A DNA stretch of 64,000 nucleotides from positions 40,883,001 to 40,947,000 of the forward strand of contig JAIVEN010000009.1 of assembly GCA_026686845.1 (NCBI GenBank). Reading direction: 5' to 3'. Below are positions 22,340 through 34,055 of this stretch, one piece after another. Below the pieces are notes generated by a model. It did no database searches. It worked only from the letters and a program-made list of their open reading frames with translations, and was not told the DNA's origin. The translations under genes were made by a program, and so were the position numbers. Position 1 is the first letter of the stretch. Each line of letters begins with the position of its first letter. The stretch comes from Adenanthera pavonina (lineage: Eukaryota > Streptophyta > Magnoliopsida > Fabales > Fabaceae).

Positions 22340-23240
22340 GTAGTGTGTGAAACACAGTCGGAATTCAAGAACGCGTTAATAACACGGCGTTATATATTTA
22401 GATTGATCAGTCTACATACCGTCGCTCTGATATCCCTCTCGTATGTTTGACCTCTTCAACTGGAGTGGTTACCCGATCTGGGCTTCCCATATCATGACCT
22501 GTAACGTGTTGCACAAGCTTATTTGAAAATACATAAAGAATGTACTTCCATCTAATTTAAATTATTTATGATTAAAAATGTAAAGTACCAACAGCCTGTT
22601 GGTATGTTAAGATTGCATTTGTATGCCCCATTGATTCATTCATAAGGTGTTAATTCATCTTATAAATACCTTTTTAAAACAAAATATCCTTCATTAATAA
22701 AAATATTATTTTCTAATATTTCAAACTCATATGAATCAACTTTTTTTTTTCCGAAAGAAATCATATACTTTTTAAATGTTTTTTATCATATCATAATATT
22801 TAAAAATTTTGATCGGTTATATTATATTAGAAACTTATATATACCTCTCGTGAAATTAAAAATTACATTACTCAGACTTCTTTTCTAATTTTAATATTTC
22901 ATTTCTATGCCTCCATCCATTAATGAGGTGTTGGTGTTTAAGTCCCAATTTCAGATTTTGGGGTCCTTAATTGTCATTATTTTTATTTCAAGGAAGGTGC
23001 ATAGGGTTTGAGACTCTGAATACAAACGCGTTATATCAATAAATATAATCTTTCTGCATGAAAATGTGTCCAAATTACGATTTTCTCCCTACGTACGATA
23101 CCTTTGATATCATCGCGGATATATTTGACCTCTTAAAACGGGGTAGTTACCCCATGTGGGTTCCATTTCCCATATCACGCTCCCAACATGTAATGTCTTG
23201 TGTTATTAAATTAAAATATAGAATGAACGTGAATCTAATC
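22340..23240. repeat. Segmental duplication in the region upstream of paralog 2
   Basis: About 22340-22560 is similar in order and content to about 23000-23240. Shared pieces are a GAATTCAAG/GAATACAAA..ACGCGTTA string, TTTGACCTCTTMAAMYGG, GTTACCC..TGGG and TCCCATATCA. The second copy contains GGTTTGAGACTCTGAATAC, matching the upstream blocks of paralogs 1 and 3. The short ORFs in both copies do not align as proteins, so I do not call genes. Confidence 0.5.
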
Positions 23241-23244
23241 TAGA

Positions 23245-24560
23245 TTATTTAGATTAAATAACGGTTTAAGTTTCTTAAAGTAAAACAAATGAAAGTAGGA
23301 AAAATAAAATTTATATTGCTTTATCGCTAGTTTTTTTTTTCTTTTTTTTTTAGCACTAAGGGTATCATAAATTAATAGTGGAAGACTAATCCTTTTAATG
23401 TATATGGATTATCAAAGTAAGTTTTATCTTTTCAATTGAACCTTTTCCATATACATGGTTAGGAATTGAATCCAAAACAATATGTTTAAGGAATCTAACT
23501 AGTTACTGTGTAAGTATTTTATTAATTTCTTATCGTTTGTTTGACTTAATTGCATTTGATTAATCCACTATTTCAAGTTATTAACTTCTTGCATTTGGAT
23601 TCTATGTTTAGATTATTTTGAATGCAAACAAGTGCACCTATACATAGATGTACAGGAAAATTGGGTTTTGTTACCAAAAAAACCCAAAATATTTGGATTT
23701 TGATATCAAATTTGGAAAATTTTCTATTCTTACTTGGAAATATTTTATTTTCACTTGATATTAAAAAATTCTATTCTGATTTGGAAATTATCTTTCTTAA
23801 CTTGGAAAAATTCTATCATGCCCTGACCCCAAAACAAGGTGAACTTTGATCTTATTTTCCAAATATTTTGATTATTAGGTCTTTTTCCCAATTTTCCATA
23901 TAGGTATTTAATTATTTATACACCGTACGTGTGGGTTAGAACCTTTGATTCTCGTCCCTTGCTCTCTAAGGTTTTCAAATTCAAAGTCTTCAATTAGTAA
24001 ATTTGAAAGAATTGAAGTCGTGTGTAACAGAATTTGCACTTTAAATAAATGTTGCTTGTTATTTATAAAGTCAACTTGTCAATCTTCATGGTATAAGGTC
24101 AGCTTACGCCTATTGGGAAAGTAATTAGATGAGGTTATGGTAGCTTTTGGTTGTTAATCAATTTTTAATATTTACTGATATGAAATCTCCAATAACTGAC
24201 GAACCATACGAGTATTATTTTAGTCATGCCAGAACTATTAAAAAAAAAGAACTATTCAACTAATAGTTAATTTTCATGGAAATGCCTTCTTGGTAATTAG
24301 AGAGCGTAACATTAATATAAATGCTATTATAAGATTCAATCATGGTCGAGATATTTATATATCCGCCGTATAATTAAATGGAATATTAAGAACAGCTTTT
24401 GGTTTTAATTATTTATGAATTAGTTTATTCAAACAGAACAAGTTCTTCCCTTTGTGTCCATTACTATTCTACACCAAATGTAATCTTATTCCAATGATTA
24501 CATAAAACAACGGCAAAGTACTGAGATATTGATTTACAAGATGGTTATTTTTCAAACAAA
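23245..24560. other. AT-rich intergenic DNA
   Basis: No gene supported. The ORF around 23622-23849 consists of near-repeats of an ATTTGGAAAWTWTTCTATYTT string (about 23695-23815) and looks like simple-sequence decay rather than a protein. Confidence 0.35.
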
Positions 24561-24679
24561 TATTAACTTCATTATTGGAAAGGAATCGGACCACGAGTCA
24601 AACCTAGACGAAAAACCAGAAAAGAAATTACATAAATAAAACTATTTTAAGTAAATTGCCGTCAATATGATTGCCCTAA

Positions 24680-24818
24680 TACCTAGACGCATAAGCAAAC
24701 TGAACAAAGAAAAGGAATAATTAAATTTGTTTTGGGTAAACTATATATATAGCATCCATTCTTCCTTCATCAAGCCACCTCAATCCAACATCATCAGGCA
24801 ATGGCACTTCATCACAAC
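24680..24818 (-). other. Predicted 3' exon of small-protein paralog 3
   Basis: This follows acceptor TTCATACAG|GTTGTG. In frame with the exon 1 ORF it reads CDEVPLPDDVGLRWLDEGRM and then stops soon after, so only the ORF's TGA separates the two open stretches. The 3' part carries CTAGACGCATAAG, shared with paralog 1 near position 79. Confidence 0.4.
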
Positions 24819-25295
24819 CTGTATGAAAATTAAAACAAAATTGACTGAGCAAAAATACAAAGAAAATTTAAAATGACAATATATACTAGCATTGTAGAAG
24901 CAAATTGATAGCCTTTTTGAATTATGAGTTAGTAATACACAACGTTCTTGACTTTTAAAATCAAAAAATAAATTCTATATCCTTTTCTCCATAATTAATA
25001 TGGCAAACTCTTATTTGTCATTATTAAAAGTAGTTTAGGTTTATGGACGAGCTTATGGAAGGGACATACGATGCAATAACATTAATTAATGGTAAAACAA
25101 GTAAGAGAACAATGACATCATGCACGTATATAAAAGTTTAAGATCTAATTTTGAATGAGTAAGGAGTGATTGGAATTGGCTTTGAAGTTGAAGTGATTAA
25201 ATTAACTCGATCGATGATAGCAAATACATGAGAATATATATTAAAGTTTCCAAGTGAAAGGAGTGAAATTAAGGCATGTAAAAAGAGTAATGAAC
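24819..25295 (-). other. Predicted intron of small-protein paralog 3
   Basis: The 477-nt intron has donor TTATCAG|GTTCATT and acceptor TTTTCATACAG|GTTG, matching the other two copies. Confidence 0.5.
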
Positions 25296-25323
25296 CTGAT
25301 AATGAATGGAATGAAGTGAGTGA

Positions 25324-25626
25324 TCATTGATCATGACTCTTGGCATAGATACCCTTTGCATCTTGGAGATGAGTGGGAGGTCTTAGGGAGCTAGAGGACT
25401 GACCCTGAGAATTTGTGTTAGAGCCCTGACCCTGAGATGGTCGACCGTCAGAGCCCTTAGCTTTAGAAAAAGCATTCTTTGCATCTTGGAGATGAGTGGG
25501 AGGTCTTAGGGAGCTAGAGGACTGACCCTGAGAATTTGTGTTAGAGCCCTGACCCTGAGATGGTCGACCGTCAGAGCCCTTAGCTTTAGAAAAAGCATTC
25601 TTTGTGGTGTGTCTATTAGAATCCAT
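25324..25626 (-). CDS. Uncharacterised small repeat protein, paralog 3 of 3 (100 aa)
   Basis: Function is unknown. The 100-residue protein begins MDSNRHTTK and then has two identical 41-residue units. Each runs from NAFSKAKGSDGRPSQGQGSN through SQGQSSSSLRPPTHLQDAK, and the protein ends GIYAKSHDQ. RPSQGQGSN is the core of paralog 1, and DAK-NAFSK matches DAQ-KVFSR in paralog 2, so one unit roughly equals the whole of a shorter paralog. It is extremely rich in Ser, Gly and Gln and surely disordered, with no signal peptide or membrane segment. The ATG lies about 95 bp downstream of a TATA-like box. The shared leader string AAGCAAACCCTA is in the 5' UTR. The perfect DNA duplication implies a recent event or gene conversion. 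Confidence 0.6.
   Translation of the reverse strand: MDSNRHTTKNAFSKAKGSDGRPSQGQGSNTNSQGQSSSSLRPPTHLQDAKNAFSKAKGSDGRPSQGQGSNTNSQGQSSSSLRPPTHLQDAKGIYAKSHDQ
25356..25601. repeat. Perfect 123-bp tandem duplication inside paralog 3
   Basis: CATCTTGGAGATGAGTGGGA starts at 25359 and again at 25482, and the intervening 123 bases (41 codons) are repeated without a difference that I can see. Confidence 0.9.
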
Positions 25627-25712
25627 GGTGATACTTCAAAATGGGATAGAATGATCTTCTCTAAGTAGGGTTTGCTTGAGGGTTGATGTTTGTTGTCTAT
25701 TAGAGGTGTTTG

Positions 25713-25724
25713 TTTATATTGAGA
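25713..25724 (-). promoter_or_regulatory. TATA-like box of small-protein paralog 3
   Basis: CAATATAAACAA on the minus strand lies about 95 bp upstream of the ATG, in the position seen for paralogs 1 and 2. Confidence 0.4.
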
Positions 25725-26091
25725 GAGTATGTTTTTCAATTTAAAATATAGAAATTAATGGGAAGTAAGCGAGTGATTTTTACGGAAATTTGTATATCAA
25801 TTTCGAAACAATTTGAAAGATAGAAATTAAATAAAATTACTTGAAAAAACCGGCGCATGAGATTAATTAGGGCATAAAAAATGGGGGACGGTGAGACCTA
25901 GCTATAAATATATATATATATATATATCTCTTTGCTGCTTCTTAAACATTAATTCTATAATTATGTTCTGGTATATAGGTGCATCATTTAATTTCTAGGA
26001 ACATACTTCAAATATATAATTAAACGAATATACATATGAAAATGCTTAACGTTTGATAAGGGGTCGCCTGAAATTGAAACTCTATTTCAGA

Positions 26092-26120
26092 GGTTTGGAC
26101 TTTGAATACGCGATTCATTC
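26092..26120 (-). promoter_or_regulatory. Conserved upstream block of the small-protein family (copy 3)
   Basis: GGTTTGGACTTTGAATACGC lies 467 bp upstream of the ATG and matches the block at 23004-23032 and, more loosely, 1109-1136. The rest of 25750-26640 is AT-rich with TA microsatellites (near 25908-25928) and no gene. Confidence 0.3.
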
Positions 26121-26639
26121 ACCAATATTTCTGCATATTTCCGCTCCAAATTCACGTTGATTTTAATTGCAAATACCATTTTACCCTTGGTCGCCATGAG
26201 ACCACAAAGGTGTTTTAATTTTGTCCTTTTCTGGGGGGAATAGATGCAGTAATACTTAAAATGCATAAAACGATTATGATTTTATACAACTATTAGTGAT
26301 TACATAGATTTAAACATTGCTATTAGTACATTTTTAAGTAGTCAAGAATTTTCAAGAAAATTTAGTTGCTTGGCTCGAAACATGCAGAAAATTACAAATG
26401 TAAAATTTGCAGAAACATATAAAAACCAATTGTGTTTTTGCCCTTTTGGGTCCCCCCACCCACAATTTTGGGGTAGTTGAATAAAACAAATTAATAGGAG
26501 ATTTCATAACAATTTGTCAGAAAGTTCTGCCATTGATTTATATATGTTTTGAGAGACAAGTAGCGTCATATACATACATAGATACATATATATAGGCACG
26601 TACACAGACAACTTTCTTTTCACAACCTAACAGAACATT

Positions 26640-27110
26640 TATCATAACCTAAGTTTGGACACGCATAACTTCCTACTTGAATCTCCCATTGACGTGATTC
26701 CAAAGACCACAAATCATACAAAATCCCTTCCAACTATTGGTACAAACCACACATCAAAATTCTTCTATTTGAAGGTTTTATACCCATGAAACCGAAATGG
26801 TCACTTTTGACCCAAAACTAGATACTAACTATTCCAATTCCCAAATCACCAATCCTTTGGCTACCAAATCTGACCCACCAAATCACAAATGACTCAAAGA
26901 CACTGTCTCTAGAAATTATGACCCAAGGAAACCACTCCTCTAGGTTTTAATCCCATGGAACCCCAAAAATGATTGATGAGTTACATACCCATTTTTCACA
27001 AAACCAATAAAAAATCCAAATTAACTTCATAATCCAACCTAACACACCAAAATACGCATGGGGCAAATAATCCCCGAGCTGAAAATAAGGCATTTTAACA
27101 TATGGATCAT
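26640..27110 (-). mobile_element. Strongly diverged Tekay-type LTR fragment
   Basis: Short collinear matches to the LTR at 27137-29415 include GACACGCATAACTT (there GACGCGCATAACTT) and GGAAACCACTCCTCTAGGTTT (there GGAACCACTCCTCTGAGATTT). Spacing is similar and everything else has diverged. It is the same orientation as the adjacent minus-strand element but far older. Confidence 0.45.
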
Positions 27111-27136
27111 GCACCCTATGTAACAACCATTATTAG

Positions 27137-29415
27137 TGTAACACCCTACCTCCTGAAACCTCCATACATAACCAAAAAACTTCAAAATTCAACCAAATAC
27201 AACCTTGACATCTCAAAACAACTCTTCCAATTCATAAACACAACAGAAACGACTCAAAAGCACCAAAAACTGGGCTGGGGCCGCGGCCGCTACAGTACCG
27301 CCGCAGCTACGGCCTCCCCTGCCTCAACATCGCTACTGCCTCCTCTTGCGCCGTGGCCTGGCTTCCTGCGCCGTGGCGCCCCCAGCTGATATCCCATATC
27401 AGCAAAATCAACACTCTGGGGCGAACTTCTGACGCGCATAACTTTAAGCTCCGACCTCCGATTTACTCGATTCCAACTCCTACAAGTCAATCTAGTCTCC
27501 ATCTATCCACAGACCCCACTTTTACCTCAATCCAACTCCGTATGGAGATTCTGAACTCATAACACCGTTTTAGCCACTTATTGATGAAAACTCACCACTA
27601 ACCACCTCCCATTGCCACCAAAGACAACTGGTCGCTTAGAGACCATTCATATAGGTCCAAATCCCCCAAACCAACTTGTCTAAAGAGGCTATACCTCAAA
27701 GGAACCACTCCTCTGAGATTTGACCTCTCGGAACCTATTTTGACCAAATGGGCTACAGGCCCTTACACAAACCAACAAGGCCCAACAACACTCTGGACTT
27801 ACCAAAACTGTCACACAAACTTCTCAACAACATTCAACCATACATACCACATACATAAACATCCATACATCTAAACCAGTCTCAACCATGTTATAAATCC
27901 ATTACAAACCGTTCTCTATCCTACTTGGTACAATACATTATCCAAAATACACACACTACATAGACTATTCCCACGTACACAGCTACTCCCGCGTCTTCTC
28001 CGGACTAGTGCCAGAACCGTCACCTGAAAGGTTAGTTTATGGGAAAGGGGGTGAGACAATGTCTCAGTAACCGGGAACAACAACCACACACACACACATA
28101 TATATACATATATCTCATATAAATCATGAATGCAATATGAAATGAATGACATGCATGTCGCCCTCCCAGGGGCTCCATCCTTATCCTCCCTAACATATAT
28201 GTATATCGTAGATATAGCATCCACCCTTATTCTCCCTAACATATGCATAATCCATCCTTATCCTCCCTAACATATATATATATAATCCATCCTTATCCTC
28301 CCTAACATATATAGATATATCATCATACATCATACCGCCATACATCACAGTCTCACAATGTCATGTGGTGATGCTCATGTATCATCATATCATTATCATC
28401 ATAATATCATGTATGCATCATATCATCTCATTATCACCCTTATCATCATCATAGTCATAACCATCGTCTAGCAGTATACATACCACAATATATATAAAAA
28501 CAGTACACACAAACACATCGATATCGTGGTATGAAAGCGACATGCATATATACACGACTACACATACTATCATATAACATAATCAATACAATATAAACAA
28601 ACACCCGGTTACCTCAATTGTCGTTATCACACACACACGAGTTCCACAAGCTTCCTTGAACTGTCTAACTATGCGTGAACCCCTATCGATTAGCCAACAA
28701 CCTTTACCATACCACAATTCTTCCATTAGCATAACATACCAACAAACCAAATATCACAATTCAACCCATTAACTTAACCCAAGGTTCCAACACTCTTTTC
28801 ATGCATCAATAAGCTCTTAGGGATCACTCAAACACTACACAACATCAGACACTTCGGATTCCCAAGAGCCATTACCGAAAACAACTTAGGGTTAAGCTCT
28901 AAACACACACAATCCCTTCAAAACTCACACCCAAGCCACAAGAATGCCAAAACACTCTTCCTTAACCTCAAATCATCCATTTCAATCGGTGGATTTCACC
29001 CCAAACCGTAAATCCAACCTTAACACCGAAAATCCCAAATTCTAACCGAAGAAAAATGGAGAGGGAGGAGTAGGGAACACTTACCAACTCAAATCCAAGC
29101 TCCCTCAGTCTGAAAATCGCTCCTGGACGCCGGAAATGTCGAGCCCTAGCACTGCTCCTCGGTCTCCCTTCGTCGTTCCCTTTGTTTTCTTTTTCTCTTT
29201 CGCGTCCGACTGATCCGGATTTAAACAATTTTTTCGACTCTCGCCGCGGCTCCAGCACTCCTCGCCGCGGCTCCACCATTTAATCCGGAATAACGCCTCT
29301 GGAAAGCTTCTCGCCGCGGCCTGGAGCTCCTTCTGACTCTACTTGAGCCTTCCTTCATCCCGTTTCCTCCGGTCCTGAACACAATGCCAAGAAAAATATC
29401 ATGAGGGGCATTACA
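27137..29415 (-). repeat. 3' LTR of the Tekay element
   Basis: On the minus strand it begins TGTAATGCCCC and ends GGGTGTTACA (2,279 bp). It contains repeated TCGCCGCGG blocks near its start, a GTAAGT at 29079-29084, a palindrome at 28052-28066 and TTTCAG|GTGAC near 28023. It also has CA/TA microsatellites and a run of CCTTATCCTCCCTAACATAT repeats (about 28170-28310). All ORFs inside are incidental. Confidence 0.92.
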
Positions 29416-29429
29416 CTCTCCCCTCCTTA
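29416..29429 (-). other. Polypurine tract of the Tekay element
   Basis: AAGGAGGGGAGAG on the minus strand directly precedes the 3' LTR, where plus-strand DNA synthesis is primed. Confidence 0.8.
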
Positions 29430-29463
29430 TAAAAATTTCGTCCTTGAAATTTCAACTCTTGCC

Positions 29464-31041
29464 TCAAGCAAAAATCTCTGGGTACTTCCTCCGCATAGAC
29501 TCTTCAGTCTCCCACGTGATATCATTGGACATCAGACCGCTCCAAAGGACCTTTAACAACTTTATGGTCTTATTTCTCAACTGCTTCTCCTTTGCATCTA
29601 GAATTTGCAATGGTGTGACCTCAAAAGTTAGATCCTCTCGTACTTGAACTGCTTCATCATCAATTATATGAGACGGATCCGGATGATACCTCTTGAGTTG
29701 AGACACGTGGAAAACATCATGCAATCCAGCAAGACTAGGTGGTAGCGCCACTCGATACGCTACTGGCCCAATTCGTTCCAGAATTTGGTATGGACCCATA
29801 TACCTTGGAGTAAGCTTCTTGGCTCGAATCGATCTTCCAACACCAGTAGTAGGAGTGACCTTCAAAAATACATGATCCCCAACATCAAACTCCAATGGTC
29901 TCCTCCTCCTATCCACATAACTCTTTTGCCGACTTTGAGCTGTAAGAAGCTTCTGACGAATACTCTCTATTTGCTGAGAGGTTTGATCCACAATATCTGG
30001 GCCCAAAAGACTCCTTTCACCAAGTTCAGCCCAACATAGCGGCGACCTGCACTTCCTGCCATACAACGCTTCATACGGAGCCATTTGCAAACTCGAGTGG
30101 AAACTGTTGTTGTAGGCAAATTCAACCAACGGCAGAAACTGATCCCAATTGCCTTTGTTCTCTAGAACACATGCCCGCAACATGTCCTCCAGAGTCTGAA
30201 TAGTTCTTTCAGTCTGCCCATCAGATTGAGGGTGATAAGCAGTACTGAAACTCAACTTCGTACCCATAGCCTTTTGAAGAGATTTCCAAAACCTGGATGT
30301 AAACCTCGGATCTCTGTCCGACACAATATTTATCGGGACTCCATGCAGCCTTATAATCTCATTCACATACAACTGGGCCAACTTCTCCATTGAAATAATT
30401 TCCCGAATTGGAAGAAAATGGGCCGATTTCGTCAACCTGTCCATAATGACCCATATCGCATTGTGTCCTGAAGAAGTCCTCGGTAATCCCATCACAAAAT
30501 CCATGGAAACGCCATCCCATTTCCACTCCGGGATCTCCAAAGATTGCAACATACCAGCAGGCAATTGGTGCTCAATCTTTACCTTCTGACAGATTAGACA
30601 TCTTGCCACAAACTCTACGATGTCCTTTTTCATGCCTGGCCACCAATAACCATGCTTCAAATCCTGATACATCTTAGTGGTACCTGGGTGGATAGTGTAC
30701 TTACTTTTATGAGCTTCTCCCAAAATAATCTTACGCAACCCCGCAACGTTTGGCACACAAATCTGACCTCGATACCGAATGATACCATCCTCCAGGATAT
30801 CAAAATCCCGGGTCTCCGCCATTTCAACCTGTTCTCGAATGCCCAAAAGATAGTCATCCTCCATCTGAGCATAGCAGATGTTCCTCAATAAATCACTTGA
30901 TACATTGATGGAACTCATTACTAGTACTCCAGGATGGACATTGAGGGATAATTTCATATCTCTCAGGCTTTCCAATAACTGTTGCTCCCTCATCATCATC
31001 ATGGCCATATGGATCGACTTTCTACTCAACGCATCCGCCAC
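29464..31041 (-). pseudogene. Tekay integrase and chromodomain-like segment
   Basis: An open stretch of 525 codons beginning at ADALSRKS. The zinc-binding HHCC is complete (His118, His130, Cys148, Cys151). The integrase core has Asp181 (VSMDFVMG), Asp242 (IVSDRDPRF) and Glu278 (GQTERT) with 35 residues between the last two, so the DD35E triad is intact. The GPFYxG-like region GPYQILERIG follows. The C-terminus (about 475-525, with LLKVLWSGL and DITWETEESMRRKYPEIF) is a chromodomain-like tail of the Tekay/Del clade, thought to guide integration to heterochromatin. The frame begins only after the deletion at about 31040. Confidence 0.9.
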
Positions 31042-31571
31042 AACGTTGGTTTCCCAGGATGATACTTTAGAGCAAATTCATAGTCCACGAGGAACTCAAC
31101 CCAACGCCTTTGCCTCATGTTCAACTCTTTTTGATCAAACAAATACTTCAAACTCTTGTGATCACTGAACACTTCAAACTGAGCGCCATAAAGATAATGC
31201 CTCCACAATTTCAAGGCAAACACTACAGCCGCTAGCTCAAGGTCATGAGTAGGATAGTTCTCCTCATGAGGCCTTAACTGCCTTGAAGCGTACGCCACAA
31301 CTCTACCTTGCTGCATCAGAACACACCCTAGACCCTTCTTAGAGGCATCTGTGTAAACAGTGAACGACTCTAATGGGTTAGGGATAATGAGCACTGGGGT
31401 GGACGTCAGACAAACCTTCAGCTCTTGGAATGCTCTCTCACACCTGTCATCCCAAATGAAAGATCGATCCTTACGGGTGAGTCTAGTCAATGGCATAACA
31501 AGCTGAGAGAATCCCTTAATGAACCTTCGGTAATATCCAGCCAAACCCAGAAAACTCCGAATTTCCATCAC
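31026..31571 (-). pseudogene. Tekay RT thumb and RNase H segment
   Basis: An open stretch of about 181 codons. FLGLAGYYRRFI is the RT connection and YTDASKKGLGCVL starts RNase H. LELAAVVFALKLWRHYLYG carries the catalytic Glu and SDHKSLKYLFDQ the next Asp. The domain would remove template RNA during reverse transcription. Just after KYHPGK a one-base deletion shifts the frame into a premature stop. The chain resumes in the overlapping frame at about 31040. Confidence 0.88.
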
Positions 31572-31586
31572 CGATTGCGGTCTCTC

Positions 31587-32129
31587 CTAATTCAACACCG
31601 CTTCCACTTTACTAGGGTCTACAGCCACACCTTCTGCAGAAATCACATGACCCAGAAATTTGACTTCCCGTAGCCAAAACTCACACTTACTGAGCTTAGC
31701 ATACAGTTGGTGATCCCGCAATACCTGTAACACAATCCGAAGATGAAGCGCATGCTCTTCCTCACTCTTGGAGTAAACCAAGATGTCGTCAATAAAAACC
31801 ACCACAAACTTATCCAAATACGACCGGAACACCCTGTTCATATAATCCATGAAGATTGCCGGGGCATTTGTCAACCCGAATGGCATCACAAGAAACTCAT
31901 AATGACCATATCGAGTTCGAAATGCCGTTTTAGGCACATCCTCAGCACGTACTCGCAATTGATGGTATCCCGACCTCAAATCGATTTTAGAGAATACGGA
32001 GGCACCTGCCAACTGATCAATCAAGTCCTCAATCCTAGGTAAAGGATATTTATTCTTGATCGTCACTCGATTCAGCTGCCTGTAATCAATGCACAATCTG
32101 AGGCTACCATCCTTCTTCTTGACAAACAA
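31587..32129 (-). pseudogene. Tekay reverse transcriptase segment
   Basis: An open stretch of about 180 codons continuing the RT after the TAG at 32142. Visible motifs in order are VKKKDGSLRLCIDYRQLN, SKIDLRSGYHQLRV, MPFGLTNAPA and the catalytic FIDDILVYS, then KFLGHVIS. This is the RNA-dependent DNA polymerase core with both active-site Asp residues. It ends in a TAG where the family has Trp. Confidence 0.9.
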
Positions 32130-32141
32130 TACTGGAGCTCC

Positions 32142-34055
32142 CTAAGGCGAAACACTAGGTCTGATAAAACCTCTCTTCAACAAATCCTCAATTTGCTTCT
32201 TCAACTCTTTCAATTCAGATGGTGCCATTCGATATGGAGCTTTCGAGATAGGACTAGTCCCGGGCACCAAATCAATGGAAAACTCCAGTTCTCGCAGTGG
32301 GGGTAAACCAGTAATCTCCTCTGGAAACACATCGGGAAATTCATTCACAACCGGATATCTTTCGACACCACCTTGCATATCCACATTCACAGAGAAGAAA
32401 ACCAGAAACCCTTGACATCCTTTCTTCAGATACCTGCTAGCTTGAGCAAAGGACAAACAAACATTCTCATCCCCTTCTACACTAGGGATATTCATCGGCA
32501 AAGACACAGTCTTCCGAGCACAGTCGAGAATGGCATTATTCGCCTCTAACCAATCCATCCCAGTTATCACATCAATCTCTTGCAACGACAAACAGATTAG
32601 ATCCAGGGTAGTGCTTCGGTGTTCAAAACGAACTACACAGTTCAAACAGGCTTGAGCAGTTCTTAATGAAACTCCTGTAGGTGTGGCTACCGACAATTCA
32701 AAAGGCAACTCCATTGCCACAATACCCAATCTCCGAGCACAATCGAAAGAAATGAAGGAATGCGATGCACCTGAGTCAAACAAAGCATGAATAGAGTAAC
32801 CATTGAGTTTAAGTTTACCTCTAATCAAATTAGGCGCTGCATCCGCTTCTTGTCGAGTGATGGCAAAAACTCGTCCGGGCATCGTAGGCCTTCTTGTCGC
32901 ATCATCACACCATGGCTCCCAACAATTCCGTGACATATGATCCGGTCTCCCACAATTAAAACAAACTAAACAAGAACGATCACCATGACTAAACCCACAC
33001 TTTGTGCACGGATTCGATGCACTACCAGAACTGTACTGAGATGGAACGGAGTCCCTTCCTGCATATTCACTCTGACTGGAACTCCCTTGTTCAAAGCCAC
33101 CTCGATAAAAGGGTCCTCTGCCAAACCGACCTCTATTGTGCTGCTCCCTACCAAACCTGCTTCTACCTCTACCATGACGACCTCGATTATAACGACCTCT
33201 TCCTCCACTAGAACCTGTACTACCACCACTGCTACCACTTCCTGAACCACTTCCTTTACTAATTCCTCCTGTAGGTCCTAGGTGAGAAAAGGCCCGAATC
33301 ATAGAATTCCTTTTGTGCTCCTCAGCTTCCTTCATCTGTCTATACAATGCACGAATCTTCGCACATAGGTCCTCGAAGGACACAAACTCCACCACAGATA
33401 GCCGTTCTTTAATCTCTGGATGGGCACCCTCAAACAACCTTTGAGCCATCCACCTATCGTCGGGATAACTATTCAGATAAGTGGAATATTTTGCCAAGTC
33501 CAAGAACTGATCAATGTAGTCATCTGCTGACAGATTCCCTTGTTGAAAAGTTAGGAACTCGGCCTCCTTTTGCATCATTAAGGCTGGAGGGACATAATGT
33601 GCAAAGAATCGTTTCTTAAACTGTCCCCAATTTATAGGAGGATTCATCGCTTCAACACTCGGGAGAATACTCCTCCACCATCTCTTGGCCTTCTTCTCGA
33701 GCTTAAAAACTTCCAGTTGCACCCTTTGCTCTGAGGTGCAATCCATCACATTGAAGATGTTCTCCATCTGTTCAATCCAATTCTCTGCTTGTGACACATC
33801 CATGGTACCTTCGAAAGCCGGAGGATTAAACTTCCGAAAGTCCTTCAGCTGTGAAGAGATACCTCTTCTTCCAACTCTTGAGGCCCTCTCAGGCTCCACC
33901 ACATTCTCATCTTCTCTCACATTCAGATCCACAAATATGCCAGCTTCTTCATTCACATCCTCCTGTTCTTGCCTATCCATTCTCTCTTGCAACCTGTTCA
34001 GCGTCTCTCCTTGAGTATTCACCTGATTACTGAGGCCAGCCAACATCTCATGCAT
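32142..34055 (-). pseudogene. Tekay gag and protease segment, start of RT
   Basis: An open stretch of 637 codons. Residues about 85-245 hold the retrotransposon gag domain (AENWIEQMENIF, KAKRWWRSI). Residues 265-345 form an RGG/GS-rich linker. CFNCGRPDHMSRNC at 365-378 is a CCHC zinc knuckle. DSGASHSFI at 427-435 is the aspartic protease active site. From about residue 570, FPDVFPEEITGLPPLRELEF starts the reverse transcriptase region. The products would form the capsid-like particle and process the polyprotein. Upstream in frame is the TAG at 34056; downstream it ends at a TAG at the SVSP position where the family has Trp. Confidence 0.9.

Noticed and set aside
22235..23243. Two ORFs of 60-71 codons upstream of paralog 2
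   Set aside because: The DNA around them is duplicated, but the two ORFs do not correspond to each other as proteins.
27102..29279. Several ORFs of 60-110 codons, repeated at 35010-36535
   Set aside because: They lie in the two LTRs of the Tekay element and recur only because the LTRs do; microsatellites and low-complexity sequence produce them.
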